Part shown: positions 17,227 to 25,765 of the stretch, in pieces
Numbering within the stretch: position 1 is the first letter of the stretch
Layout: every line of letters starts with the position of its first letter
Assembly (NCBI RefSeq): GCF_004208525.1
Contig: NZ_SGIT01000002.1
Coordinates: 1,240,001 to 1,304,000 of the forward strand
Length of the DNA: 64,000 bases
Direction of reading: 5' to 3'
DNA from: Sphingobacterium corticibacterium
GTDB taxonomy: Bacteria; Bacteroidota; Bacteroidia; Sphingobacteriales; Sphingobacteriaceae
Translations under genes and position numbers: made by a program
The notes under the pieces: model-generated
What the model saw: the letters and a program-made list of their open reading frames with translations, nothing else
Databases searched by the model: none
What the model was told of the DNA's origin: nothing

Positions 17227-17952
17227 CTAATCCATATTATGATACACCGCCTGTACATCATCGTCTTCTTCAATCTTGTCGATTAATTTGAGGACATCGG
17301 CAGCTTGTTCTTCATTCAATGAAGTATGAGATAGAGCAATACGTTCTAATTTGGCAGATTTCACTTCAATTCCTTTTTCCTCTAAAAGGCTTTGCATATT
17401 TCCAAAATCCTCAAATGAAGTTTGGACGACGACAATATCATTACCTTCTTCGTCAGCTTCCACATATAATTCTTCCAATCCCCCATCAATAAGCTCTAGC
17501 TCCAATTCTTCCACATCAATGTCTTCCGCAGCTTCAAAACGGAATATCGATTTCCGTTGAAAGATAAAGTCAAGTGATCCTGTTTTACCCAATGATCCAC
17601 CTGATTTCGTAAAATAGCTTCTTATGTTAGCTACCGTACGGTTGGTATTATCTGTTGCCGTTTCTATCAAAACCGGTACGCCATGTGGACCATATCCTTC
17701 ATATACAAATTCTTCATATCCTTTGGCGTCCTTTTCAGAAGCTCTTTTAATCGCCGCTTCAACACGATCTTTCGGCATGTTAACCGCTTTCGCATTTTGA
17801 ACTGCTGTACGCAAACGCGAGTTATTTTCGGGGTGTGGACCGCCCTCTTTTACCGCAATGGCTATTTCTTTTCCTAAGCGTGTAAACTGTACGGCCATTT
17901 TGGCCCAACGTTTAAATTTTCTTTCTTTTCTAAATTCAAAGGCTCTGCCCAT
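17227..17952 (-). CDS. YebC/PmpR family protein
   Basis: A 241-residue member of the YebC/TACO1 family, widespread proteins reported as transcription regulators or as factors aiding translation of difficult proline stretches. The N-terminus MGRAFEFRKERKFKRWAKMA is followed by KEGGPHPENNSRLRTAVQNA, NMPKDRVEAAIKRAS, YEGYGPHGVPVLIETATDN and TKSGGSLGKTGSLDFIF, all family signatures. It lies 3 bases after the threonine dehydrogenase gene and 14 bases before the repeat protein, so the three form an operon. The proline-rich repeats next door are an intriguing neighbour given the reported role of the family in translation. Confidence 0.93.
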   Translation of the reverse strand: MGRAFEFRKERKFKRWAKMAVQFTRLGKEIAIAVKEGGPHPENNSRLRTAVQNAKAVNMPKDRVEAAIKRASEKDAKGYEEFVYEGYGPHGVPVLIETATDNTNRTVANIRSYFTKSGGSLGKTGSLDFIFQRKSIFRFEAAEDIDVEELELELIDGGLEELYVEADEEGNDIVVVQTSFEDFGNMQSLLEEKGIEVKSAKLERIALSHTSLNEEQAADVLKLIDKIEEDDDVQAVYHNMD

Positions 17953-17955
17953 TTT

Positions 17956-18903
17956 TTATACGTTTGTTTTGAGGTTCGCAATCATGTCTTCTGTTATCGA
18001 TTCCAAATCAAACTTCGGTTTCCAACCCCAATCCCTACGTGCGTAGGCATCATCAATACTTGCCGGCCAAGTGTCGGCAATTGCTTGACGAGGGTCGTCA
18101 TCAACATAAGACATTTCAAAATTAGGAAGAATTTTTTTAATTTCTTTGCCAATTTCCGAAGGAGTGAACGATAATCCGGCGAGATTATAGCTTGAACGGA
18201 TGGAAATTTGTTCGACAGGAGCATCCATTAGTTCCATAGTTCCACGCACTGCATCCTCCATATAGAGCATCGGCAAAGCCGTGTTGGCGGAGAGGAAGCA
18301 GGTATATCTACCATACTTTAACGCTTCGATAAAAATATCGACAGCATAGTCCGTTGTTCCTCCACCAGGTGCGGTCTTCCAGGAGATAATACCCGGAAAG
18401 CGAACACTGCGGATATCCAGTTTATATTTGTGATGATAGTATTCACAAAGCCTTTCACCTGCCAGTTTAGTGACACCATATATACTAACGGGATCCATTA
18501 CACAATATTGATCCGTGTTTTGTTTAGGAGAATGCGGGCCAAAAACGGCAATAGAGCTAGGCCAAAAAACCTTTTTAACATCCAGTTCTACCGCCAGATC
18601 CAATACATTTAATAGGCCATTTATATTAAGGTCCCAAGCCTTTTGCGGGTATTTCTCACCAGTTGCAGAAAGCATAGCAGCAAGCAGATAAAGTTGTGTG
18701 GGTTTATATTTTTCAAACAAATCCGTCAATGCAGGCTTGTCCAACACATTGATAATTTCAAAAATTTCGTCTTCTTTTAAGACCGTCGGCTCCCGAATGT
18801 CTGAAGTGATGACATTTTCTGTGCCGAATCTACGACGAAGTGCTGTTGCTAACTCCGATCCAATTTGGCCATTCGAACCAATCATGAGTATACGCTCTTT
18901 CAT
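17956..18903 (-). CDS. SDR-type L-threonine 3-dehydrogenase (NAD-dependent epimerase fold)
   Basis: A 315-residue extended short-chain dehydrogenase. Motifs are MIGSNGQIGSELA (NAD site), YLLAAMLSATGE, FWPSSIAVFGP, the YGVTK (YxxxK) catalytic motif, RFPGIISWKTAPGGGTTDYA and a conserved ending with WPASIDDAYARRDWGW. These match, from memory, the UDP-galactose-epimerase-like threonine dehydrogenases of Flavobacterium, which oxidise threonine to 2-amino-3-ketobutyrate. The frame is open upstream to 19044, but the ATG at 18903 gives the normal N-terminus, and a -7 box lies just before it. The partner lyase gene kbl is not in the window. First gene of the operon with yebC and the repeat gene. Confidence 0.88.
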   Translation of the reverse strand: MKERILMIGSNGQIGSELATALRRRFGTENVITSDIREPTVLKEDEIFEIINVLDKPALTDLFEKYKPTQLYLLAAMLSATGEKYPQKAWDLNINGLLNVLDLAVELDVKKVFWPSSIAVFGPHSPKQNTDQYCVMDPVSIYGVTKLAGERLCEYYHHKYKLDIRSVRFPGIISWKTAPGGGTTDYAVDIFIEALKYGRYTCFLSANTALPMLYMEDAVRGTMELMDAPVEQISIRSSYNLAGLSFTPSEIGKEIKKILPNFEMSYVDDDPRQAIADTWPASIDDAYARRDWGWKPKFDLESITEDMIANLKTNV

Positions 18904-18908
18904 TGAAA

Positions 18909-18916
18909 CAAAGTTA
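18909..18916 (-). promoter_or_regulatory. Putative -7 box for the threonine dehydrogenase operon
   Basis: On the minus strand it reads TAACTTTG, matching TAnnTTTG, only five bases before the ATG at 18903. As for xseA, this would give a nearly leaderless mRNA. No -33 TTG with 19-21 spacing was found. Confidence 0.35.
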
Positions 18917-19038
18917 GCGCATTTTTTAGGCAAAATTGGACAGCAATCGATTGCTTCGTTTATACTTTTTTCACCAAAATAACCAGAATTATAAATCTGT
19001 AAATTTTCATGGAAAAACGTTGCGTTGTGTGCAATAAA

Positions 19039-19070
19039 TTGCAAAATTTATTTTTATTTTCTTACTTTTG
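19039..19070 (+). promoter_or_regulatory. Putative promoter for asd
   Basis: TTG at 19039-19041 and TACTTTTG at 19063-19070 are separated by 21 bases, fitting the Bacteroidota -33/-7 pattern. The -7 box lies 58 bases before the asd ATG at 19129. Confidence 0.55.
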
Positions 19071-19128
19071 GTATCTTAAATTTATTGTAAATTATTTAAT
19101 ATCATAAACAAATAAAACAAATTCAATT

Positions 19129-20118
19129 ATGAAAGTTGCAGTAGTAGGCGCAACGGGCCTTGTAGGGTCAGAGATTTTGACCGTTTTATCGGAACGTAAT
19201 TTCCCGGTAACAGAGTTGATTCCTGTAGCATCGGAACGGAGCAAGGGCAAGGAAATCGAGTTTAAGGGGAAGAAGTACAAGGTCGTTACACCAGCCGAAG
19301 CTATTGCACTCCGACCTGATGTAGCGTTGTTTTCTGCAGGCGGTGGCACTTCAACAGAATATGCGCCACAGTTTGCCGAAGCAGGTATTACTGTAGTGGA
19401 CAATTCGTCGGCATGGCGTATGGACCCAACCAAGAAGTTGGTTGTTCCGGAGGTGAACGGTGATGTACTATCCGCAACGGATAAGATCATTGCAAACCCA
19501 AATTGTTCGACTATCCAGATGGTGGTTGTACTCCAACCGCTACACGCGAAATATACCATTAAACGTGTTGTCGTATCCACCTATCAATCTGTCACTGGAA
19601 CAGGTGTAAAAGCTGTTAATCAATTGATGGATGAGCGGGCGGGAAAAGATGGGGAAAAAGCATACCCTTATCAAATCGACTTAAACGTTATCCCTCATAT
19701 CGACGTATTCCAAGACAATGGATATACAAAAGAGGAGATGAAAATGATTCAGGAAACGAATAAGATTATGGGTGATGACTCTATTCGTGTTACGGCCACA
19801 ACGGTGCGTATTCCGGTTATGGGGGGACATTCAGAAGCAGTAAATATCGAATTCGAAAATGATTTCGACCTAGCTGAAGTTCGTCAGATACTAGCCGCAC
19901 AAGAGGGTGTTATTGTGGTTGACGACCCTGCTAATCTCCAATATCCGATGCCAAAAGATGCACATGGTAAAGACGAGGTTCTAGTTGGCCGTATTCGTCG
20001 TGATGAGTCGCAAGACAAAACATTAAATCTTTGGGTTGTGGCAGATAACCTTAGAAAAGGAGCAGCAACCAATGCGGTGCAAATCGCGGAATTGCTCCTT
20101 AAAAGAGGATTGATTTAA
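19129..20118 (+). CDS. asd: Aspartate-semialdehyde dehydrogenase
   Basis: Reduces aspartyl phosphate to aspartate semialdehyde, the branch point to lysine, diaminopimelate, threonine and methionine. The 329-residue protein starts MKVAVVGATGLVGSEILTVL (NADP site), has the catalytic cysteine in ANPNCSTIQMVV, VSTYQSVTGTG, and the active-site His region RIPVMGGHSEAVNIE. Length is normal. It is a single gene with its own promoter and a following hairpin. dapF of the same pathway lies at 35518. Confidence 0.97.
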   Translation: MKVAVVGATGLVGSEILTVLSERNFPVTELIPVASERSKGKEIEFKGKKYKVVTPAEAIALRPDVALFSAGGGTSTEYAPQFAEAGITVVDNSSAWRMDPTKKLVVPEVNGDVLSATDKIIANPNCSTIQMVVVLQPLHAKYTIKRVVVSTYQSVTGTGVKAVNQLMDERAGKDGEKAYPYQIDLNVIPHIDVFQDNGYTKEEMKMIQETNKIMGDDSIRVTATTVRIPVMGGHSEAVNIEFENDFDLAEVRQILAAQEGVIVVDDPANLQYPMPKDAHGKDEVLVGRIRRDESQDKTLNLWVVADNLRKGAATNAVQIAELLLKRGLI

Positions 20119-20152
20119 CCGCCGAACAACATTAGATATAATTTTAAGGTAT

Positions 20153-20189
20153 TGTCTCCTATATCTGTCATATACAAATGTAGGAGACA
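20153..20189 (+). terminator. Hairpin with T-rich tail after asd
   Basis: A perfect 9-bp inverted repeat (TGTCTCCTA at 20153-20161, TAGGAGACA at 20181-20189) with a 19-base loop, followed by TTTTACTTTTAG. It fits a terminator for asd. Because it lies 35 bases before the DeoR-type regulator ATG, it could instead be an operator for that gene. Confidence 0.55.
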
Positions 20190-20224
20190 TTTTACTTTTA
20201 GATTTTTACTTTTTAACTTACACT

Positions 20225-20968
20225 ATGTTAAAGGAAGAAAGACAAGCCTATATCATTCACCAGATAAACCTACACAACAAGGTGTTATCGTCCGACTTAA
20301 GTGTACAATTGAACGTGTCCGAAGATACTATACGACGCGATTTGAACGAACTGGCCGAAAACGGGCAGGTGTTAAAAGTATACGGAGGTGCCTTATCCAA
20401 ATCCTTTCAATTCCCTTTTCAGGAAGGGAACGTCTATGCTAAGGAATCAAAAAAAGAGATCGCCCACAAGGCTATCGGACTCATACAAAGCGGAATGACG
20501 GTATTAGTGGGTGGCGGAACAACCATGATTGAATTGGCACGGTCGGTTCCTAACGATCTCCAATGTACATTCTTTACCATTAGCCCACTCGTGGCATTGG
20601 AATTAGCAGAGAAGGACAACATTGATGTTATTCTTATCGGGGGAAAATTATCTCGAAACACCAATATTGTATCGGGAGCACAGGTCATCAATGAGCTTTC
20701 CGATTTGCGGGTAGATCTCTGTTTGCTCGGAACAAACAGTTTGTCACTGGACGAAGGTATTACAGATTCGGATTGGGAAGTCGTCCAGATTAAACGCGCC
20801 ATGATCAAATGTTCTAAGAATCTTGCTATCCTTAGTATCGCAGAGAAATTGAACTCCAATCAGAAGATGCGTGTTGCTCCACTAAGAGATGTCACTTATC
20901 TGGTTACAGATCTCGATCCTAAACACCCTAAATTAAGAGAGTTTGCGCATCAGATTGAGGTGAGATAA
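20225..20968 (+). CDS. DeoR family transcriptional regulator
   Basis: A 247-residue repressor-type protein. The N-terminal DeoR helix-turn-helix (about 5-55) includes LSVQLNVSEDTIRRDLNEL and the family sequence GQVLKVYGGAL. The C-terminal sugar-phosphate-binding domain shows LVGGGTTMIELARSV, LIGGKLSRNTNIVSG and DLCLLGTNSLSLDEGITDSD. Members usually sense a phosphorylated sugar and repress a catabolic or transport operon. No such operon is adjacent here: asd precedes it, and the polysaccharide genes converge on it 9 bases later. Target and ligand are unknown. Confidence 0.93.
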   Translation: MLKEERQAYIIHQINLHNKVLSSDLSVQLNVSEDTIRRDLNELAENGQVLKVYGGALSKSFQFPFQEGNVYAKESKKEIAHKAIGLIQSGMTVLVGGGTTMIELARSVPNDLQCTFFTISPLVALELAEKDNIDVILIGGKLSRNTNIVSGAQVINELSDLRVDLCLLGTNSLSLDEGITDSDWEVVQIKRAMIKCSKNLAILSIAEKLNSNQKMRVAPLRDVTYLVTDLDPKHPKLREFAHQIEVR

Positions 20969-20977
20969 AGTAGAAAG

Positions 20978-22081
20978 CTATTTTTGCCGATGAAGTCTTT
21001 CAATGGCACGTCTAACGATCCAAAGGTTACTTTCGATAGCTAGATTGTGCCACATGATGTTATAATCTATTTTTCTACTGAAAATCAACCGTTTAACATA
21101 CTTCAATAACGAACGAAATGTATAACTAGATAATCCGTTGAAAGCTTTTGCATAATAATTGGAGTGATGTTTCTGCCATTCCTGCACAGCAACCTTGTTA
21201 ATATATTCCAGGTACTCCGATTCATTGGACATCATCTCACTTCGTTTTTCCAATATTTTTTTCGATTCGTCTTGCGGTTTTAGTACAAGCTTTTGTCCAT
21301 TCTTCTCCACTAAATGAAAATCAAACGCATACAGCTGCCCATCCTTCACCTCCAATTGTAAGATAGCCCCTGTATTCCATATACTCGTGTTCGCAATACC
21401 ATCAAAATAAAAGTTACCCAGACTATAAAAAATAGGCTTGCTTTTATAATATTCCACTCCTTGCACAATGTGAGGATGGTGTCCTATCACGATATCAGCA
21501 CCGCAGTGTATCAATTCCCGATATCGATCTCGCCATTCGGGGATAGGCACATCGATCATTTCGACACCTGCATGCACTTGTACAATCAACATATCTACTG
21601 TTGCCCGATATGCGGCTATATCCGAATTTACCCTTGGATGATTAACCCAGGCGTAGCCTGATGTGCTCTTTCCGTCTAACGCTCCATAACCGTTTTCGCC
21701 ATAAGCCAAAAAGCCATAACGGATATTATCTATTGTTCTCACCAATAGTCGGTAGGCCTGCTCCTTATCTCCTGCTCCAATAGTCTCCTCTTCATCCAAC
21801 GATGATATCGTATGAATCATGGCTTCTTCACCATAATCAAAAATATGATTATTCGCCATCGCAAATAAATTAAAGCCCATCGTCTGGAGCAAACGGGCAG
21901 CATCGGGCCGTTGGTTCAGCAATGGACCGGTTTTTTCAATAGCATGTCCTTTACCGCGTAGAGGAGCCTCTACATTACAGGAGCGGATGACATTCTCCGC
22001 AAACATCTCTTGAAGTTCTGTAGATAAAACAGGCTCCGTTTCTAAAACAATGTCGCCGACGAAAAGTAACTTATGATGCAT
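20978..22081 (-). CDS. CapA family protein (poly-gamma-glutamate synthesis-like metallophosphatase)
   Basis: A 367-residue protein of the CapA/PgsA family, with the calcineurin-like metal-site motifs LLFVGDIVL, NVEAPL, MANNHIFDYGEEAM, VQVHAGVE, IGHHPHIVQGVE and FYSLGNFYF in order. CapA proteins take part in making or anchoring capsules, notably poly-gamma-glutamate. No signal peptide is obvious, so it may act in the cytoplasm. Its start overlaps the asparagine-synthase-like gene by 11 bases, and the block continues with a flippase. No capB or capC ligase genes are seen here, so the polymer may be a modified polysaccharide rather than polyglutamate. Confidence 0.85.
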   Translation of the reverse strand: MHHKLLFVGDIVLETEPVLSTELQEMFAENVIRSCNVEAPLRGKGHAIEKTGPLLNQRPDAARLLQTMGFNLFAMANNHIFDYGEEAMIHTISSLDEEETIGAGDKEQAYRLLVRTIDNIRYGFLAYGENGYGALDGKSTSGYAWVNHPRVNSDIAAYRATVDMLIVQVHAGVEMIDVPIPEWRDRYRELIHCGADIVIGHHPHIVQGVEYYKSKPIFYSLGNFYFDGIANTSIWNTGAILQLEVKDGQLYAFDFHLVEKNGQKLVLKPQDESKKILEKRSEMMSNESEYLEYINKVAVQEWQKHHSNYYAKAFNGLSSYTFRSLLKYVKRLIFSRKIDYNIMWHNLAIESNLWIVRRAIERLHRQK

Positions 22082-23435
22082 TTCTTTTCAATAACATGAT
22101 TTCTAAAGGTTTGATCGTGATATAAGCAAAATAAGCTTGCATCAACCTATTTTTAAAACCCAGTAGTTTTAGTCCTTCTTTTACCTTCGGGGTATGCATC
22201 AACGTTTGGAAGACACGCTCTTTCCAATTTATACACGCTAATGTTGTATTAATCCACTCCAGGTAAGCTGGGCGTATAATTTCTCTCAACAACGGGACAT
22301 TCAAAGGTTCCAACCGGTGATGAAGAAGTGCATAATAGTTGAGTGAATTCTGATAGGTATATCGATGTTTTTCTTCTTCAAATAGCACATTATGTTTTTT
22401 AAAGAAGTCGCGTTGCCATTGCCTGTTTGCTCTTCTTTCTGGTGCGAGATTTAGCATAGCAAAAGCAATATCCTGTTCCAGAAAAGGAGAATAGCTGTCA
22501 AAGCCATAGTGAGGGGGTAAGGTGACCAGAAATTGCAACATCATCATCTTCGTACGCATCGTAGTCAGCAGCCGGTATTCTGGCATCTTTAAAAGCTCCT
22601 TCTGTTTTTCAAAAAAAGGAGCTACCAACTCGTCTTTATAATCTGCCTCTACGGCCTGGCTTGCATCCGCACTCATACCGTGTGTATGTCCTAACGTCCG
22701 ATATGAAGCTATCGTTTTAACTTCGGGAACAGTAAATGCACCAGCCCATGCATCACCTATAATACCGCTGAGCAAATGTAGTTTTCTATGATCTTCAAAA
22801 TCGGATATCTGCTTATAAAATTCAAGATGATAGGTACCAGATGCTGCGATGGAGATGCCATATAACGCGTACCATTCGGCAATGTAATTATTAAACTCCC
22901 CCAAATCAATCCGTTGCCAATGTGTCCCTAACCGCTCGGAGAGTGCCTTCGCATACACGGTTTCACGCGAAAGATTTTGGTTAAAAGATGTTCCATACGT
23001 ATAGGCGCGAATCCTGCGGCGGTCCTTTAACAGGACATTCAACAACCGTGAATCAAAACCGCCACTGGTCGGAATCAGAATATCTTCTTGAAATGACGCA
23101 GCCCAATTATTTATCCGCTCTTCCATCATCCCTAAGACATCGTCTTCTCTTGAACGCTTTCCCAATTCGTCCACCATACGGTCTTCAGATTCCGTTATGT
23201 GGACTTTACCGTCGACAACAGATAATGTTTCGTTTGGCAAGAGATACTTTACGTTTTTAACTGCCGTTCGCCCAAATACAGCGTAACCATAATCCAGGTA
23301 TGCGGCAAGCCCGTTTAAGTCTATCTCTAAATTGGTGTAGTCAATAACATCTTCTATAGATGTACTAACGGCTCCCGTTTTTTCGTTATAAAAAACGGTT
23401 CCGTATCCCACCCAATTTCCATGTATTGTTCTCAT
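22071..23435 (-). CDS. Asparagine synthase-like protein lacking the glutaminase nucleophile
   Basis: A 454-residue protein with the PP-loop ATP-pyrophosphatase domain of asparagine synthase; the signature PTSGGFDSRLL is at about 140. The region before it resembles the second half of the class II glutaminase fold (LAAYLDYGYAVFGRTAVKNV), but the protein starts with MRTIH, so the Cys2 nucleophile is absent. It probably activates a carboxylate as an adenylate and joins it to an amine taken from elsewhere. Such proteins recur in bacterial surface-polysaccharide loci. It lies directly between a CapA gene and a flippase, with 0-11 bases of overlap or gap, supporting a joint role in modifying an exported glycan. 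Confidence 0.82.
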   Translation of the reverse strand: MRTIHGNWVGYGTVFYNEKTGAVSTSIEDVIDYTNLEIDLNGLAAYLDYGYAVFGRTAVKNVKYLLPNETLSVVDGKVHITESEDRMVDELGKRSREDDVLGMMEERINNWAASFQEDILIPTSGGFDSRLLNVLLKDRRRIRAYTYGTSFNQNLSRETVYAKALSERLGTHWQRIDLGEFNNYIAEWYALYGISIAASGTYHLEFYKQISDFEDHRKLHLLSGIIGDAWAGAFTVPEVKTIASYRTLGHTHGMSADASQAVEADYKDELVAPFFEKQKELLKMPEYRLLTTMRTKMMMLQFLVTLPPHYGFDSYSPFLEQDIAFAMLNLAPERRANRQWQRDFFKKHNVLFEEEKHRYTYQNSLNYYALLHHRLEPLNVPLLREIIRPAYLEWINTTLACINWKERVFQTLMHTPKVKEGLKLLGFKNRLMQAYFAYITIKPLEIMLLKRNAS

Positions 23436-24890
23436 TTATTTCCGCTTCGGTAATTTACGTTTTCCTATTTCCAACAATTCCAGCCATACAGTATTTCTTG
23501 ACACATGACTTCCTGTGATATACACCAACACAAATATAGTGCTTTGTACGAATAGCAAAACTAAATGGGGCACATCCGCTATGAAGTATGCTATTCCCCA
23601 AGCAGCCAAGAAAGCTGCTAGGCTTGTTAGAAAAGCAGGAAAGATATCCACTACCTGCTTCCAGAAGCCATAACCATACACCTGTCCACTTACCCAGCCC
23701 GTTATACCGTAGAACAACAGCCGTACACCAAGCTGACCGTAGATGATATGGAGCACGCCAAGACGATAGGTGCCCCATAAAACCAACATTGCGATTACAA
23801 ATTTGCAGAGTTCTAACCATAGGGTGTAATTCGACTTTCCTTTTATATTGAGAAAGTTAACATTTAGATCTGTTAGCGAAATAAATATCCCAGCAAAACA
23901 TAGCCATTGAAAATAAGGAATGGATGGAATCCATTTCTCTGTCAGAATAAAGATAAAGCCTGGTTCCGCAACAGCAATGGCACAGAAACTCACGGGAAAA
24001 AGAACGAAAGCCAACGTCTGTATCGTTTTTCTACAAGCATTCAGAAACCGTGGATAGTCGTTTTGAATAGGTGTTAAGGTCGACAGGGTCGTCCCCTGAA
24101 TAATAGACGAAATGAGCAGGTTGGGTGTTTCCCCCCATTTGTTGGCGGAATAATAGTATCCCGTATCCTGTTCGGTAAAATGCTTCCCAATAAAACTGTA
24201 GTAAATTTGCGAAAAAGATTTTCCCAATACGTTCCCCACCATAAAAGAAAGAGAGAACTGCAGATGTTGGCGCAACGAACTGCCCGAAAAGAAGAAACTG
24301 ATTCGCCAATTGCCCCATATCCACAAGAAAGAAGTCCGAAAGAACGAATACAGCAGGGGCTGCAAGAGCACAGCCCAGACCTCAAACCCCATTAAAGCCA
24401 ATGAAATAGCCACTATCCCCATACATATTACCGAAACAACATTGATACGGGCGGTTCTTTTGAAATCGAAGTTTCGCAGCAATTTGACATATTGTACAAT
24501 ACCAAACGAGTGCACTACGAGCTGCAAAAACAGTACGCGGGCATAGAGTGTAAGATTATCAATGCTATTGAAGCGCTCGATGGCCGGAGCTGAAAAGAAT
24601 AGAAGAAGATATAACAGAACACTCGCAGCCAAGTTGAAAACAAACATACTGGAGTAGTCTTTTTCATCCACATGTCGGGAACGCACGAGTGAAGTCGCCA
24701 AACCACTATCTACTATCGCGGTGGAGATCGTCGTAAAAATAACTAGAACGGCTATCACCCCAAAATCTTCTACAGGCGATATACGCATGATGATGATACC
24801 CACCAACGTTATCACCAATTGGTATCCAAATCGGTCGATAGCATTCCAAAACAATCCTTTAAGGGTATTTTGCTTGATATTTTCGCTCAT
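23436..24890 (-). CDS. Polysaccharide flippase (MOP superfamily, Wzx-like)
   Basis: A 484-residue integral membrane protein with about 12-14 hydrophobic segments. It starts with the family-typical NTLKGLFWNAIDRFGYQLV and has DFGVIAVLVIFTTISTAIVDSGL. It would flip an undecaprenyl-linked oligosaccharide across the inner membrane. It ends at the base next to the asparagine-synthase-like start (23435/23436). The neighbouring FkbM methyltransferase and glycosyltransferases fit assembly of a small exported glycan. A polymerase (Wzy), ligase and initiating transferase are not visible in the window. Confidence 0.92.
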   Translation of the reverse strand: MSENIKQNTLKGLFWNAIDRFGYQLVITLVGIIIMRISPVEDFGVIAVLVIFTTISTAIVDSGLATSLVRSRHVDEKDYSSMFVFNLAASVLLYLLLFFSAPAIERFNSIDNLTLYARVLFLQLVVHSFGIVQYVKLLRNFDFKRTARINVVSVICMGIVAISLALMGFEVWAVLLQPLLYSFFRTSFLWIWGNWRISFFFSGSSLRQHLQFSLSFMVGNVLGKSFSQIYYSFIGKHFTEQDTGYYYSANKWGETPNLLISSIIQGTTLSTLTPIQNDYPRFLNACRKTIQTLAFVLFPVSFCAIAVAEPGFIFILTEKWIPSIPYFQWLCFAGIFISLTDLNVNFLNIKGKSNYTLWLELCKFVIAMLVLWGTYRLGVLHIIYGQLGVRLLFYGITGWVSGQVYGYGFWKQVVDIFPAFLTSLAAFLAAWGIAYFIADVPHLVLLFVQSTIFVLVYITGSHVSRNTVWLELLEIGKRKLPKRK

Positions 24891-24936
24891 GCAAAGACAT
24901 TGAAGCTATAAAGTTAGCAAAGATTTCCGTTACAAG

Positions 24937-25617
24937 TTAAGCCATGCTAAAAAACAATGTTCTTTTGGTCTTTGCTACCATACGGTAACCTTTTTGTTTA
25001 AGGAACTCTATGATTGGTGTAGTTGGAACTATACCGATCTCAAAAGCGTCTTCAACTAGTATATAGTAAGGTCGATATTTATCCCAATTATTAGATTGCA
25101 ATACAGCCAAATCAAATCCTTCTGCATCAATTGAAAAAAAATCAATTTCTGTGTTTTCTTTAATATATTCATCGAGAATAGCATCTAATCTTCTAACAGG
25201 AACATCTATTGTGTTTACAATAGAATACCGTGTTCTATTATCCCGCTCTTCCGATATCCTTTTTGAGAAGCCATTCAAAGCTGGTTCATTAAAGCAGTAA
25301 TATGTTAGTGTTCCGTTATTTTCAGCTACGCCGACATTGAGATTGACATCTCGTTTTCGGAACCATCTAAACCATTTCGTCGCTTCGGGGTTTGGCTCTA
25401 TATTAATACCTCTCCACCCTCTTTTGTAAAAAGCCATGGTATTGGAAAACCGATATGGATGATGGGCTCCCACGTCTACGTAAAAACCTTTATATTTTTT
25501 CTTTCCCTCATAGAAACCTAACAGAACGGCATCTTCTCCTTCCTGCGAATAGGATCGAACACTTAAAAATTTATCAAAGGGTATATATTTTAAAATAATC
25601 TTTTTTAAAGAAAACAT
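24937..25617 (-). CDS. FkbM family methyltransferase
   Basis: A 226-residue SAM-dependent methyltransferase of the FkbM family, often found in O-antigen and capsule loci, where it methylates sugar hydroxyls. Seen: YSQEGEDAVLLGFYEG, the SAM-site segment GFYVDVGAHHPYRFSNT, WRGINIEPNP and IDFFSIDAEGFDLAVL, all family hallmarks. The open frame runs upstream to 25671, but the ATG at 25617 with AAGG just before it gives a normal N-terminus. It is 46 bases upstream of the flippase and divergent from the glycosyltransferase at 25766. Confidence 0.9.
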   Translation of the reverse strand: MFSLKKIILKYIPFDKFLSVRSYSQEGEDAVLLGFYEGKKKYKGFYVDVGAHHPYRFSNTMAFYKRGWRGINIEPNPEATKWFRWFRKRDVNLNVGVAENNGTLTYYCFNEPALNGFSKRISEERDNRTRYSIVNTIDVPVRRLDAILDEYIKENTEIDFFSIDAEGFDLAVLQSNNWDKYRPYYILVEDAFEIGIVPTTPIIEFLKQKGYRMVAKTKRTLFFSMA

Positions 25618-25765
25618 CCTTGTAGTCGTCTTAATAGACCAACAAATTAATATTATTTTTTCCAACTCCAAAAAAAAGTATCACATGTATGCCTTCTACT
25701 GTATCAGTATACATTAAATAAATATTAGCACGGTTTTTGAATCATTCTTTGTTCCTTTGTAATGC

